From NCBI GenBank assembly GCA_017399695.1, contig JAFQBK010000016.1:62001-126000 (forward strand): DNA of 64,000 nt, written 5' to 3'. The notes under the pieces are model-generated. The model did not search any database and was not told the origin of the DNA. It saw only the letters and a program-made list of their open reading frames with translations. Shown here piece by piece: positions 45,836 through 55,247 of the stretch (position 1 is the stretch's first letter; every line of letters starts with the position of its first letter). The DNA comes from Clostridia bacterium (GTDB lineage Bacteria; Bacillota; Clostridia; UBA1381; UBA9506). The position numbers and the translations under genes are program-made.

Positions 45836-47386
45836 TTAAAGCGGAATGTTGCCGTGCTTTTTCGCCGGCAGAGACTCGCGCTTGCTGCGCAGCATCTCAA
45901 GTGCCGCAATGATGCGCGGACGGGTTGAATCCGGCTCAATAATATCGTCAACGAAGCCGCGTTTTGCAGCTTCATACGGATTCGCAAACTGTTGACGGTA
46001 TTCTTCGATTTTTTCCGCACGAACTTTCGTCGGGTCAACGGCTTTTTTAATGTCGTTACGGAAAATAATGTTTGCCGCACCGTCAGGACCCATAACTGCA
46101 ATTTCAGCCGTCGGCCAAGCATAAACCATATCAGCGCCCAAGTGCTTGGAGCTCATAGCGATATACGCACCGCCGTATGCTTTTCTTAAAATTACGTTAA
46201 TTTTCGGAACAGTTGCTTCAGAATATGCAAATAACAATTTCGCACCGTGACGGATGATGCCGTTGTGTTCCTGGGAAACGCCCGGGAGATAGCCCGGAAC
46301 ATCCGTTAAGGTAATAATCGGAATATTAAAGCTATCCAGGAAACGAACGAAACGAGCTGCCTTATCTGCGGAATTAACATCCAGGCTTCCCGCTGAAACT
46401 TTCGGCTGATTTGCAACGATACCAACGGTTTCACCGTTCATTCTTGCAAAGCAGGTAATAATATTCTGCGCAAAGTCTGGAAGTACCTCAAATATTTCGC
46501 CGCCGTCAACGAGCTCTCTAATAACTTCTTTCATATCGTAGGATTTATTTGCGTTATCCGGGATAATGCTCGTCAGCTTTTCGGACAGACGGTTAATTTC
46601 GTCAACCGGAGCAACGTACGGGCATTCCTCTAAATTGTTCGACGGAAGATAGGAAAGGAGCTTTCTTACCTGGGAAATACATTCTTCGTCCGTCTTGCAA
46701 GCAAAATGTGCTACGCCGCTTTTTTCGCTGTGTGCTTTTGCGCCGCCCAAGTCATCAGCAGTTACTTCTTCACCGGTAACTGCCTGAATGACGGAAGGAC
46801 CGGTAATAAACATCTGGCTGGTCTTTTCAACCATAAATACGAAGTCAGTAATGGCAGGGGAGTAAACTGCGCCACCTGCGCAGGGTCCCATAATAACAGA
46901 AATCTGCGGAATCACGCCAGAGGCCTTGGTGTTTCGGATAAAAATTTCGCCGAAACCGGAAAGCGCATCGAGCCCCTCCTGGATTCTTGCACCGCCTGAA
47001 TCATTCATACCGATGATGGGAGCTCCCATTTTCATCGCCATGTCCATAACTTTACAAATTTTCTTCGCATGCATTTCGCCCAAAGAGCCGCCAATCACGG
47101 TGAAATCCTGAGCGTATGCATACACCAGACGACCGTCAACAGTACCGTAACCAGTTACAACGCCTTCGCCGGGTGCATTGGTAGTAGGCATATCGAAATT
47201 GGAACATCTGTGGGTTACAAAAGCATCAATTTCAACGAAACTGCCTTCATCAAACAAAAGAGCGAGTCGCTCACGAGCAGTCAGCTTGCCCGCATCGTGT
47301 TGCTTTTTTACCTTTTCTGCGCCGCCACCCGCTTCAATATCCGCGCGGCGAGCCTGCAAATCGGTAAGCTTGTTCATCGTGCTCAT
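45836..47386 (-). CDS. mmdA: Methylmalonyl-CoA decarboxylase alpha / acyl-CoA carboxyltransferase subunit
   Basis: Carboxyltransferase of 516 residues, the first gene of the sodium-pump operon. KLTARERLALLFDEGSF is the N-terminal crotonase-like signature; GGSLGEMHAKKI, IGMNDSGGARIQEG, MGPCAGGAVYSPA and the second-domain DVPGYLPG and KAYGGAYIAM are hallmark blocks of the propionyl-CoA carboxylase beta/MmdA group. It removes CO2 from (S)-methylmalonyl-CoA to biotin, giving propionyl-CoA. Its gene context (delta, biotin carrier, beta) favours decarboxylation over ATP-driven carboxylation. Start ATG 47386 follows GGAGGT; only a weak TTGGTC/TATTAA promoter candidate is seen upstream (47429-47458). 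Confidence 0.93.
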   Translation of the reverse strand: MSTMNKLTDLQARRADIEAGGGAEKVKKQHDAGKLTARERLALLFDEGSFVEIDAFVTHRCSNFDMPTTNAPGEGVVTGYGTVDGRLVYAYAQDFTVIGGSLGEMHAKKICKVMDMAMKMGAPIIGMNDSGGARIQEGLDALSGFGEIFIRNTKASGVIPQISVIMGPCAGGAVYSPAITDFVFMVEKTSQMFITGPSVIQAVTGEEVTADDLGGAKAHSEKSGVAHFACKTDEECISQVRKLLSYLPSNNLEECPYVAPVDEINRLSEKLTSIIPDNANKSYDMKEVIRELVDGGEIFEVLPDFAQNIITCFARMNGETVGIVANQPKVSAGSLDVNSADKAARFVRFLDSFNIPIITLTDVPGYLPGVSQEHNGIIRHGAKLLFAYSEATVPKINVILRKAYGGAYIAMSSKHLGADMVYAWPTAEIAVMGPDGAANIIFRNDIKKAVDPTKVRAEKIEEYRQQFANPYEAAKRGFVDDIIEPDSTRPRIIAALEMLRSKRESLPAKKHGNIPL

Positions 47387-47573
47387 TCTGAAACCTCCTA
47401 TGATAGCGTGGTATCGTCTGTACCATGCTTAATATACTTATGCGGTGAAACCGACCAAAAAACCCAAATTCCACCAATTAACATTTTAGCAAAAATGATC
47501 TAGAATTACAAGAGGTGAAATCAAAAAAAGTTATTAATTTTTTTAATTTAATTTATTATATTTAAACAACAAA

Positions 47574-47600
47574 GGAGCCGAAACGAAAGGAATCGACTCC
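47574..47600 (-). terminator. Terminator of the BofC-like gene
   Basis: GGAGCCGA and TCGACTCC pair with one mismatch around 11 bases. On the minus strand TTTGTTGTTT follows. Confidence 0.65.
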
Positions 47601-47613
47601 AAATATTTTAAGT

Positions 47614-48054
47614 CTAGGAACAATAATCTTCAATCAGTTCAGCAAGTGCAGTTTTTCCGACAAGCTTTATTCCGCTTGCTAATTTTTCGCGGTCACTTTT
47701 GGGAAGATCCGAAAGTGTTACCGGTAATTTTTTTATTAGTTCCATTTTGTCATCATTGGAGACGAGGTAAACTAACACTTCGCTATCGACACTCTTTACG
47801 AAATAATATTCTTCGGAAGCAGTATCTTTTGTGTTACTTTCCGAAACGTCAATTGCACCCGAAACATTTTTGGAATCTTCAGCGATTTCCTCTGCTGCCA
47901 GTGCATTTTCCATGGTAATTATGGGGTCTGCGGGTGGGTTGTTTTTTATTTTTACTGCAGCAAAGCCAATGCCGAAACCGACTGCGCAAGCACAGCACAG
48001 AAATATAATGAATAGAAAAAATCCGGTTCTGCGTCTTTTGGGAACCTGATACAA
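47614..48054 (-). CDS. BofC C-terminal-domain-like membrane-anchored protein
   Basis: Protein of 146 residues with one N-terminal membrane helix (about residues 10-32) after a basic stretch, then an acidic linker, then a C-terminal domain. The latter (YYFVKSVDSEVLVYLVSND ... LPKSDREKLASGIKLVGK ... LIEDYCS) resembles the C-terminal domain of BofC, an intercompartmental sporulation regulator in Bacillus; residues 1-60 do not. I choose TTG 48054, eight bases after AAGGAG; the GTG at 48063 overlaps that site. A sporulation or envelope role is inferred only from this resemblance. It is divergent from the penicillin-binding protein gene. Confidence 0.65.
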   Translation of the reverse strand: MYQVPKRRRTGFFLFIIFLCCACAVGFGIGFAAVKIKNNPPADPIITMENALAAEEIAEDSKNVSGAIDVSESNTKDTASEEYYFVKSVDSEVLVYLVSNDDKMELIKKLPVTLSDLPKSDREKLASGIKLVGKTALAELIEDYCS

Positions 48055-48197
48055 AAATACCACTCCTTAAAAAAAAATTGTTTTTTATATTTTTTAACAG
48101 ATAAACATAAAATATACAAATAATGAATACATAAATCCAAAGAAGAAAAAACACACGAAATTAGCCTAAATGTAATACTTTTGTAATGAATATCGTT

Positions 48198-48203
48198 TAT
48201 AAT
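48198..48203 (+). promoter_or_regulatory. -10 box candidate for the penicillin-binding protein gene
   Basis: Consensus TATAAT about 80 bases before the GTG start; no good -35 box at 16-18 bases. The divergent region 48055-48281 otherwise holds nothing recognised. Confidence 0.35.
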
Positions 48204-48281
48204 GGAATAAAATAGGCAGGTATAGTTCCTGTCAGACGAATTAATTTGGCAATTTTTACGGAGAAGAAAAGGAGTGATTGG

Positions 48282-50669
48282 GTGAGTAGAAAGTACATGG
48301 TCGAAATGACCGACAAAAACCAATCAAGAACAGGGGCAAAATCGACAAAGGCGAATAAGGGAAAAAATTCTAATAATGATAATAAAAATGATAAGAAAGG
48401 AAAGCATCCGCTTCGTGCGCTGCGTACAGCGTTTATTATTGTGCTTGTTGCGGTGCTTTTAATTGGTTCTGTTGTTGGCGGAGCACTTTTGGGCTTTATT
48501 GACGACAGTATGGATTTGCTGGCAGCAGAATATGATATGGAGCTTTCCTCTATTGTTTACTATACGGATGAAGAAACAGGTGAGGCAAAGGAATTTGACA
48601 GATTATATTCCGAGCAGAACAGAAGCTGGGTTGACCTTGCCGACATTCCGGAGAATTTACGCAATGCTTTTATTGCAATTGAAGATGAGCGTTTCGAGCA
48701 ACATAATGGTGTTGACTGGAAACGTACTTTTGGTGCATTTTTAGGTTGGATTACGGGCAATGATTCCTATGGCGGTTCCACCATTACTCAGCAGTTAATT
48801 AAGAATGTAACAGGCGATAACGACCGCTCACCGATTCGTAAAATTCAAGAGATCGCAAGAGCGCTGAATCTGGAAACCAAAATGAGCAAAGACCAGATTA
48901 TTGAGATGTATATGAATACAATTTATTTAGGTCAGGGCTGCCACGGCGTTCAGACGGCGGCTAAAGTGTACTATAATAAAGATGTTTCGCAACTGAATCT
49001 GGAAGAATGTGCATCTATCGCGGGCATTACACAGTATCCGGCAAAATATGACCCATTAGTGAACTATGAAGAACATAAAAAGAAACAAGAGCTTGTATTA
49101 GGAAAAATGCAAGAGCTTGGCTATATAACGAAAGATGAATATGAAACGGCAAAAAACGCAGAATTAAAGCTCCGAAAAGGTGCTACTAAAAACACGCGGA
49201 TTCAGTCTTATTTTGTGGACCAGGTCATTGAAGATGTTTTGGATGACTTGATGGCAAGAAATAACATGACGGAAAGTGATGCGACCAAGCTGATATTTAA
49301 GGGCGGTCTTAAAATTTATTCAACTGTAAGTCCGACGGTTCAGAATGCGATGGAAACTGTGTTTACGGATGACAGTAATTTTACCGGTTCGGGCGAGAAT
49401 AAACCGGAGGCAGCGATGCTTGTCATGGACCCGTATACCGGCTACATCCGCGGTATTGTCGGTGGTCGCGGAGAAAAGACAGGGAACCGTGTATTAAACC
49501 GTGCAACGCAGACCTTGCGTCAGCCGGGTTCGTCAATTAAACCACTTTCCGTGTATGGACCAGCAATTGAAGCAGGCGTGATTACGCCCGCAACCATTGT
49601 TGACGATTTGCCGTTAAAAATAGGAGATTGGGAACCGCGAAACAGTGACCGCAAGTTTAAAGGACCGATTACTGTCCGTCAGGCACTCGAAGAATCACGA
49701 AATGTGCCTGCAGTTCGTATCCTTGATAAGCTTTCGGTGAATAAGTCATTTGAATTTTTAACGAAGAATCTTTCGATGACCACGCTAGTTGACAGCGAAA
49801 AGAGAAAAGACGGCAAAACCTATTCCGATAAATTCTATTCCAGTTTAGGTCTCGGTGGTTTGACAGATGGTGTAACGGTAAAAGAAATGACAGCTGCTTA
49901 TTCTGCTTTTGTCAATAGCGGCGTTTATACCAAGCCAATCACTTATACGAAAGTTGTTGACGCCAAAGGAAGAGTCCTTTTGGAAAATAAACCGGAGTCT
50001 CACAAAGCGATGAGTGAGACAACGGCGTACACTATGACAAGAATGCTCTCCGGCGTTGTAACAAGCGCAAACGGTACAGGTCGTGCAGCACAGCTTGCTT
50101 CCGGTGTATTTGCCGGAGGAAAAACTGGTACGACTTCAGACAAAAAAGACTTATGGTTTGTTGGATTTACGCCGAATTATGTCGGTGGCGTGTGGTATGG
50201 TTATGACAAACCGAAATCCATTAGTGGTTCAAATCCCTGCCCGAGAGTATGGAAAAAAGTTATGGATATGATTCACAAAACTGCTGATAAAAAATCCATT
50301 CCGGTTCCGTCGGGGATGACACAACAGACCATTTGTCAAATCAGTGGCAAGATTGCATCTGAAGAGTGCATTGCACAAGGAACCGTTCGAAACGATTATT
50401 TCAAAGTAGGTTCGCAACCGGTCAGCTTCTGTGTTTCTCACACTAACGAAACAGAACCTGAAAATGCTATCGATGATCAGATTGAACATTCCGAAGATGG
50501 TTTGAATGAAAATGAACCGGGCAGCAGTACGGTAAATCCACCTGCGGAAGGTGATGAAATTCTTCCGGAGGGAACAACAAATGCACAGCCTTCAGAAACA
50601 GAGAGTACAAACGCTTCCACCACCGACCCAATTGATGATGATTTTGGATGGTGGGATGGCGAAGAATAA
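48282..50669 (+). CDS. Class A penicillin-binding protein (peptidoglycan glycosyltransferase/transpeptidase)
   Basis: Bifunctional cell-wall synthase of 795 residues. GTG 48282 follows AAAGGAG; TTG 48246 upstream has no ribosome site. A lysine/asparagine-rich cytoplasmic tail precedes one membrane helix (about residues 45-70). The GT51 domain shows AIEDERFEQHNGVDW with the catalytic Glu, GGSTITQQLIKN and ARALNLETKMSK. The transpeptidase shows Ser-x-x-Lys in QPGSSIKPLS (near 418), ESRN and KTGTT (near 614). A Glu/Ser/Thr-rich tail of about 80 residues follows. It acts at the outer face of the membrane in PBP1a style. Confidence 0.95.
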   Translation: MSRKYMVEMTDKNQSRTGAKSTKANKGKNSNNDNKNDKKGKHPLRALRTAFIIVLVAVLLIGSVVGGALLGFIDDSMDLLAAEYDMELSSIVYYTDEETGEAKEFDRLYSEQNRSWVDLADIPENLRNAFIAIEDERFEQHNGVDWKRTFGAFLGWITGNDSYGGSTITQQLIKNVTGDNDRSPIRKIQEIARALNLETKMSKDQIIEMYMNTIYLGQGCHGVQTAAKVYYNKDVSQLNLEECASIAGITQYPAKYDPLVNYEEHKKKQELVLGKMQELGYITKDEYETAKNAELKLRKGATKNTRIQSYFVDQVIEDVLDDLMARNNMTESDATKLIFKGGLKIYSTVSPTVQNAMETVFTDDSNFTGSGENKPEAAMLVMDPYTGYIRGIVGGRGEKTGNRVLNRATQTLRQPGSSIKPLSVYGPAIEAGVITPATIVDDLPLKIGDWEPRNSDRKFKGPITVRQALEESRNVPAVRILDKLSVNKSFEFLTKNLSMTTLVDSEKRKDGKTYSDKFYSSLGLGGLTDGVTVKEMTAAYSAFVNSGVYTKPITYTKVVDAKGRVLLENKPESHKAMSETTAYTMTRMLSGVVTSANGTGRAAQLASGVFAGGKTGTTSDKKDLWFVGFTPNYVGGVWYGYDKPKSISGSNPCPRVWKKVMDMIHKTADKKSIPVPSGMTQQTICQISGKIASEECIAQGTVRNDYFKVGSQPVSFCVSHTNETEPENAIDDQIEHSEDGLNENEPGSSTVNPPAEGDEILPEGTTNAQPSETESTNASTTDPIDDDFGWWDGEE

Positions 50670-50684
50670 GAGAGGAGAATCCAA

Positions 50685-52418
50685 GTGGCAAAAGACTATC
50701 AGAAGGAATATCGTTACTGGCTCGAGCATGAGCTAGCTGACGATGCCACAAAAGAAGAATTAAGAGCAATAAAAGACGATGAAAGTGAAATTGAAGACCG
50801 TTTTTACCGGGACTTAGATTTCGGTACCGCAGGACTTCGAGGAATCTTAGGCGTAGGTTCTAACCGTATGAATAACTACACGGTCAGAAGAACGGCGCAA
50901 GGTATTGCAAACTATATTAATAGCGAGGGAAGCGATAAAGCAAAAAGAGGTGTCGTTATTGCCTATGATTGCCGTCATTTTTCCCAGGAGTTTGCAATGG
51001 AAAGTGCAAAAGTTTTTGCAGCAAACGGAATTAAAGCCTATTTGTTTGATGAAATGATGCCAACGCCGATTTTGTCGTTTGCGGTACGCTACTTAAAAAC
51101 ATTTGCCGGTGTTATGATTACAGCAAGTCATAATCCGGCGAAGTATAATGGATATAAGGTTTATGGCGAGGATGGAGCACAACTGGGTGTTGCACCCTCG
51201 AAATATGTGATGGGATATATCGAAAAAATGGACATTTTCTCCGGCGCGAAAACCGTTTCTGAAGAAGAGGGAAAACGGAGCGGCTTAATTGAAATGGTTG
51301 GTAGGGAAGTGGTTTCTGCTTTTCTTTCGGAGGTTATTAAATGTAGTATCAACCCCGACGTGATTCAAAAAGCGGCAGAGGACTTTAAGATTGTCTACAC
51401 ACCGTTTCATGGAACCGGCTATAAAGCCGTTTGTGAGATACTCCAAATGGCGGGATTTAAGAATGTTTATCCCGTTCCGGAACAGGTGGTTGTAGACCCG
51501 AACTTTTCAACGGTAAAATCTCCGAACCCCGAGGATAAAGAGGGCTTTGCGCTTGCCATTACCATGGCAAAGGAAATCGGAGCAGATATTATCATTGGTA
51601 CTGACCCGGATTCTGACCGCATCGGTGTTCTTGCGAAAAACGAGACCGGAGATTATGATGTTTTAACCGGCAATCAAACCGGCGAGCTTTTAACGGATTA
51701 TGTGCTTTCCGAAAAGTCTGCGCGCGGTGAAATTGCAAAAGGTGACTACATTGTAAAAACTATTGTTACGACTGATTTGGTAAAGAAAATTGCCGCTGAA
51801 TTTGGTGTAGATGTTTATGATGTATTTACCGGCTTTAAGAACATTGCCGAGGTCATCAAAATCAAAGAGGGTAAAAATGAGGGAGAATACCTGTTTGGTT
51901 TTGAAGAAAGCTACGGATACCTACCCGGCACTTACGCAAGAGATAAGGATGCGGTTGCAGCGTCACTTTTGGCGTGTGAAATGGCGCTTGTTTATAAAAC
52001 GAGAGGTGTTGGTTTAAAAGAAGCACTCTTAAATCTGTATAAAAAATATGGTTGTTTTGTAGAGCGTACAGTTTCCGTTGTTATGGAGGGTGCCGACGGC
52101 ATGGAAAAGATGGCGGCGCTGATGGAATCAGTGGCAAATCATCCTCCAAAAGAACTTGGCGGAGTCAAGTTTACGGCACTTCGCAACTATAAGACACAGA
52201 CTCGATATGATTTTGAAACCGGAAATGAAGACAAGATTGATATGGTAAGCACCAACGTGCTTTATTTCGAACTTTCGGGCGGAGGATTCTTTATTATCCG
52301 TCCCTCCGGTACGGAACCAAAAATCAAGTTTTATTATTCCATTCCTGCGGAGTCGCTGGATGCCGGCGAAGCAAAGATTGAATTGATTGACGCTGCAGCT
52401 AAAAAAGCATTTTTATAA
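50685..52418 (+). CDS. Phosphoglucomutase/phosphomannomutase
   Basis: Alpha-D-phosphohexomutase of 577 residues, the long Firmicutes form (PgcA type). GTG 50685 follows AGAGGAGA. The phosphoserine is Ser148 in ITASHNPAKYNGYK, the magnesium loop is DPDSDR near 307-312, FEESYGYL is the sugar-binding loop and RPSGTEPKIKFY the phosphate-binding loop. It interconverts hexose-1- and hexose-6-phosphates for glycogen, wall precursors and sugar use. It is 15 bases after the PBP gene and ends before a strong terminator. Confidence 0.96.
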   Translation: MAKDYQKEYRYWLEHELADDATKEELRAIKDDESEIEDRFYRDLDFGTAGLRGILGVGSNRMNNYTVRRTAQGIANYINSEGSDKAKRGVVIAYDCRHFSQEFAMESAKVFAANGIKAYLFDEMMPTPILSFAVRYLKTFAGVMITASHNPAKYNGYKVYGEDGAQLGVAPSKYVMGYIEKMDIFSGAKTVSEEEGKRSGLIEMVGREVVSAFLSEVIKCSINPDVIQKAAEDFKIVYTPFHGTGYKAVCEILQMAGFKNVYPVPEQVVVDPNFSTVKSPNPEDKEGFALAITMAKEIGADIIIGTDPDSDRIGVLAKNETGDYDVLTGNQTGELLTDYVLSEKSARGEIAKGDYIVKTIVTTDLVKKIAAEFGVDVYDVFTGFKNIAEVIKIKEGKNEGEYLFGFEESYGYLPGTYARDKDAVAASLLACEMALVYKTRGVGLKEALLNLYKKYGCFVERTVSVVMEGADGMEKMAALMESVANHPPKELGGVKFTALRNYKTQTRYDFETGNEDKIDMVSTNVLYFELSGGGFFIIRPSGTEPKIKFYYSIPAESLDAGEAKIELIDAAAKKAFL

Positions 52419-52426
52419 AAGAATAA

Positions 52427-52455
52427 AGAGGACATCGACGGGATGTCCTCTTTTT
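52427..52455 (+). terminator. Strong intrinsic terminator after phosphohexomutase
   Basis: AGAGGACATC pairs perfectly with GATGTCCTCT around five bases, followed by TTTT. Confidence 0.9.
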
Positions 52456-52517
52456 GTATATTTTTGCAGTTTCTGGTAATCATAACCTTTGAACTCAAAT
52501 TTGTGTTGGGAGGTAAT

Positions 52518-53054
52518 ATGATGAATTTAGAAGGAACAAAAACAGCGCAAAACCTGCTCACTGCATTTGCCGGGGAATCTCAGGCAAGAAACAAGTATAC
52601 TTTTTTTGCAAGCGCTGCGAAAAAAGAAGGATATGAACAAATTGCCGAGGTGTTCCAGCTGACCGCAGATAATGAAAAAGCGCACGCCAAAATCTGGTTG
52701 AAGCTTTTAAATGGTATTGGAAATACAAAAATTAACTTAAAAGCAGCAGCAGCAGGCGAGAACGGCGAGTGGACAGAAATGTATCCCGAGTTTGCCAAAA
52801 TGGCGAAAGAAGAAGGTTTAGACAGCATCGCAAGACTGTTTGAACAAGTAGCAGAAATTGAAAAAGAGCACGAAAAAAGATTTTTGGCAGCGCTTGAAAA
52901 GCTGGAAAACAATCAGGTCTTTCAAGCCACAGAAGAAAAAGAGTGGATTTGCAGAAACTGCGGACATGTCCACAAAGGAACGGAAGCTCCTCTTGCTTGT
53001 GCTGTTTGTGCACATCCGCAAAGTTATTTCGAAGTAAGAGTACAGAGCGAATAA
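52518..53054 (+). CDS. Rubrerythrin
   Basis: Non-haem diiron protein that reduces hydrogen peroxide in anaerobes, 178 residues. ATG 52518 (or adjacent 52521) follows GGGAGGT; the open frame upstream runs through a terminator and is rejected. The four-helix diiron domain has Glu20 (AFAGESQARNKY) and the Glu-x-x-His of DNEKAHAKI, with a second half-repeat (AEIEKEHEKRF). The C-terminal rubredoxin-like domain has CRNCGHVHKG and CAVCAHP, the four cysteines for one iron. It appears to be a single-gene unit between two terminators. Confidence 0.96.
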   Translation: MMNLEGTKTAQNLLTAFAGESQARNKYTFFASAAKKEGYEQIAEVFQLTADNEKAHAKIWLKLLNGIGNTKINLKAAAAGENGEWTEMYPEFAKMAKEEGLDSIARLFEQVAEIEKEHEKRFLAALEKLENNQVFQATEEKEWICRNCGHVHKGTEAPLACAVCAHPQSYFEVRVQSE

Positions 53055-53095
53055 AAAACTAGGGTTGTGAAGAAGACCATATTTAATCTATGAAC

Positions 53096-53136
53096 AAAAG
53101 CCTCCTGTTTCATTTTGTATTGAACGGGAGGCTTTT
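53096..53136. terminator. Bidirectional terminator between rubrerythrin and the AraC gene
   Basis: AAAAGCCTCCTGTT pairs with AACGGGAGGCTTTT (one G-T pair) around 13 bases, with A-rich and T-rich flanks. Confidence 0.8.
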
Positions 53137-53138
53137 AT

Positions 53139-54068
53139 TTATATATCTTGAGAATTTTCGCTAGGTGCATTCAGTCTAAATTGCTTTGGAGTTACTCCTA
53201 TATGTTTTTTAAACATTTTATAAAACTGTATCGTATCAGTATATCCCACAGAAGACGCAATTTGATTAATGGGGAGATCTTCCGAACGAAGTAAAATACA
53301 TGCAGCAGAAAGCCTATAATTTAAGATGAACGCATGAATTGATTTGTTTGTGTATTCTTTAAATACTCTGTTGAGGTATACAGGGTGGGTTTTAAAATAT
53401 TCAGCTATTGATTCATTAGTTAGTGGCTCTGTGTAGTTATTTTGAATGTATTCAATTATTTTTTTTACAAATTTATAATTTTTATTCGGGTTCGTAGTGC
53501 CTATTACTTTTGAACGGATAATTTTAATAATAAGAGATTTCATAATGCTTGAAAGTAATTCATCTCTGTATTCTGCTTTTATTGTAAACTCGGTGGATAA
53601 ATTTCTTATATCCTTATCAAAGGAAGAAATTTTATTTGTGATAATGGGGCCGTTTAGCATTTTTGTGTCTTCAAATTCTATATTTTCAAGTACCTTTTTG
53701 GCGTCGAAATTATTTGAATGTATCGGATGCATAGAATGTTTTATGTGCGAAAAATCATGTGTATAATCAAAGTTAACGGCAATGAAATTTAATTCATTGT
53801 CGTTTTCTAATTGCCACATATATTCAGTGCCAGACTGAAACAGTATGATAGAGCCATATTCCAAGGGATATGTTTTATCATCAATTATAATATTACCTTT
53901 ATCAGATAAAATGTAGAACAAGCGGTGATCGTAGGTTTTTAATTTAACAAAGATATCTTTTTCATTATTATGATTTAAATGAGTAATCAAAGATTGTCTG
54001 ACAAAGGGATTGATATTCTTTAAGTACAATATTAACACCAGTCTTTCTTCAAGAAGTATAATAAGCAC
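53139..54068 (-). CDS. AraC-family transcriptional regulator
   Basis: DNA-binding regulator of up to 309 residues. The N-terminal half is a cupin-like effector domain (LSDKGNIIIDDKTYPLEYGS, then FQSGTEYMWQ). The last 100 residues are the double helix-turn-helix: LTNESIAEYFKTHPVYLNRV and INQIASSVGYTDTIQFYKMF, ending KHIGVTPKQFR. The start is uncertain: GTG 54068 gives the longest product, but GTG 54038 or TTG 54029 would better fit TATA-like sequence just upstream. It is divergent from the glycyl radical enzyme operon and is its likely activator, sensing a sugar. The gene is more AT-rich than those to its left. Confidence 0.9.
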   Translation of the reverse strand: MLIILLEERLVLILYLKNINPFVRQSLITHLNHNNEKDIFVKLKTYDHRLFYILSDKGNIIIDDKTYPLEYGSIILFQSGTEYMWQLENDNELNFIAVNFDYTHDFSHIKHSMHPIHSNNFDAKKVLENIEFEDTKMLNGPIITNKISSFDKDIRNLSTEFTIKAEYRDELLSSIMKSLIIKIIRSKVIGTTNPNKNYKFVKKIIEYIQNNYTEPLTNESIAEYFKTHPVYLNRVFKEYTNKSIHAFILNYRLSAACILLRSEDLPINQIASSVGYTDTIQFYKMFKKHIGVTPKQFRLNAPSENSQDI

Positions 54069-54171
54069 AATATTATATTAACAAAAAGCACAGCAAAAAT
54101 CAATTAATAATTTTAAAAATTTAAAATGAAAAATTTTTAATAGTTTAAAAAACACAATAAATGGTTTTGTT

Positions 54172-54201
54172 TTGCCATTTTATTTTTTTAAATAATATGA
54201 T
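54172..54201 (+). promoter_or_regulatory. Candidate promoter of the glycyl radical enzyme operon
   Basis: TTGCCA (54172-54177), 18-base spacer, TATGAT (54196-54201), each 5 of 6 to consensus, about 54 bases before the TTG start. AAATGG (54159-54164) and CCATTT (54175-54180) form an inverted repeat over the -35 box, a possible regulator site. The whole 54069-54254 divergent region is very AT-rich. Confidence 0.55.
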
Positions 54202-54254
54202 ATCTTTTAATTAAATAATAAGATTGTTTAATAGCGACGCAAGGAGGAATAGAA

Positions 54255-55247
54255 TTGAATGCTTGTATCGTTGGTTACGGAGCAATAGGTCCTGTGCATG
54301 CAAATGCAATCAATCAAGTGGATAATGCATCATTATATGCTGTATGTGATATCGATAATGAGCGTGCAAATAAATGCGCAGATGAATATCATTGCAAAGT
54401 TTATCATAGCTTTGATGAAATGTTACAAGATAGCGACATTGATGTTGTTCATATCTGTACCCCTCACTATTTACATAAAGAGATGGCGCTTCGGGCATTA
54501 AAAGCAGGAAAAGATGTTGTTTTAGAAAAGCCGGTTGCGATTAGTAGGGCGGATATGGATGAACTTGTTGAATTTGTTAATAGTAAGGAAAACAAAAACA
54601 AGCTTTGCGTTATGTTACAAAACAGACGAAATATCTGTATTGAAAAGTTAAAAGAAATCATATTAAACAATGATGTTGGCAAACTGAAAGGACTTACAGG
54701 CAGCGTTTTTTGGAAACGAGACGAAGCATATTACAATCAGGATGAATGGAGAGGCAAGTGGTCTACAGAGGGCGGCGGATTGCTTATCAACCAAACCGTA
54801 CATATGATAGATATGATGATTTATTTTGGTGGTAAGGTGATGGATTTCAAATCCGATATCAATCATTGGTATATTTCAAATATTGAGGTTGAAGATCATG
54901 CACAAGTTTTAATGTTCTTTGAAAATGGTGCAAGAGGAATCTTTAATGCTTCTAACTGTTATGTTACAGATGAACCTTACATTTTAGACCTTTTGTTTGA
55001 AAAGGCACATTACCGATACGCGGATCATTGTTTATATAAGATTGGTGAAAAAGTTGCAGAATTTATAACCTCCGACCAAAGTGTTAAGGTAGGTAAGTCG
55101 TATTGGGGCAGTGGGCACCTTACAGTTATCCGTAGTTTTTGTGATTCATTGGCGGGAAAAGATGCTCATTATACAGATATTAATGATGCGTACGATACAA
55201 TGAAGATGGTTTTTGACATCTATGATAATGCGGAGCGGAGGGCGTAA
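54255..55247 (+). CDS. Gfo/Idh/MocA family oxidoreductase
   Basis: NAD(P)-dependent sugar dehydrogenase of 330 residues, first gene of the AraC-controlled operon. Start is TTG 54255 after AAGGAGGA. CIVGYGAIGPVHANAI binds the dinucleotide, VLEKPVAISRAD holds the active-site lysine, and GGGLLINQTVHMIDMM carries the conserved His. The next gene overlaps its stop by one base. Within this operon it probably oxidises the incoming sugar or reduces a keto intermediate; substrate unknown. Confidence 0.88.
   Translation: MNACIVGYGAIGPVHANAINQVDNASLYAVCDIDNERANKCADEYHCKVYHSFDEMLQDSDIDVVHICTPHYLHKEMALRALKAGKDVVLEKPVAISRADMDELVEFVNSKENKNKLCVMLQNRRNICIEKLKEIILNNDVGKLKGLTGSVFWKRDEAYYNQDEWRGKWSTEGGGLLINQTVHMIDMMIYFGGKVMDFKSDINHWYISNIEVEDHAQVLMFFENGARGIFNASNCYVTDEPYILDLLFEKAHYRYADHCLYKIGEKVAEFITSDQSVKVGKSYWGSGHLTVIRSFCDSLAGKDAHYTDINDAYDTMKMVFDIYDNAERRA

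Noticed and set aside
45805..46122. N-terminal extension of the delta subunit inside mmdA
   Set aside because: No homology, no ribosome site, and good ATG and ribosome site at 45804.
47387..47613. Possible small gene or RNA in the gap between mmdA and the BofC-like gene
   Set aside because: Only a weak promoter candidate and a terminator are visible; no open frame with a ribosome site and no stable RNA fold stood out.
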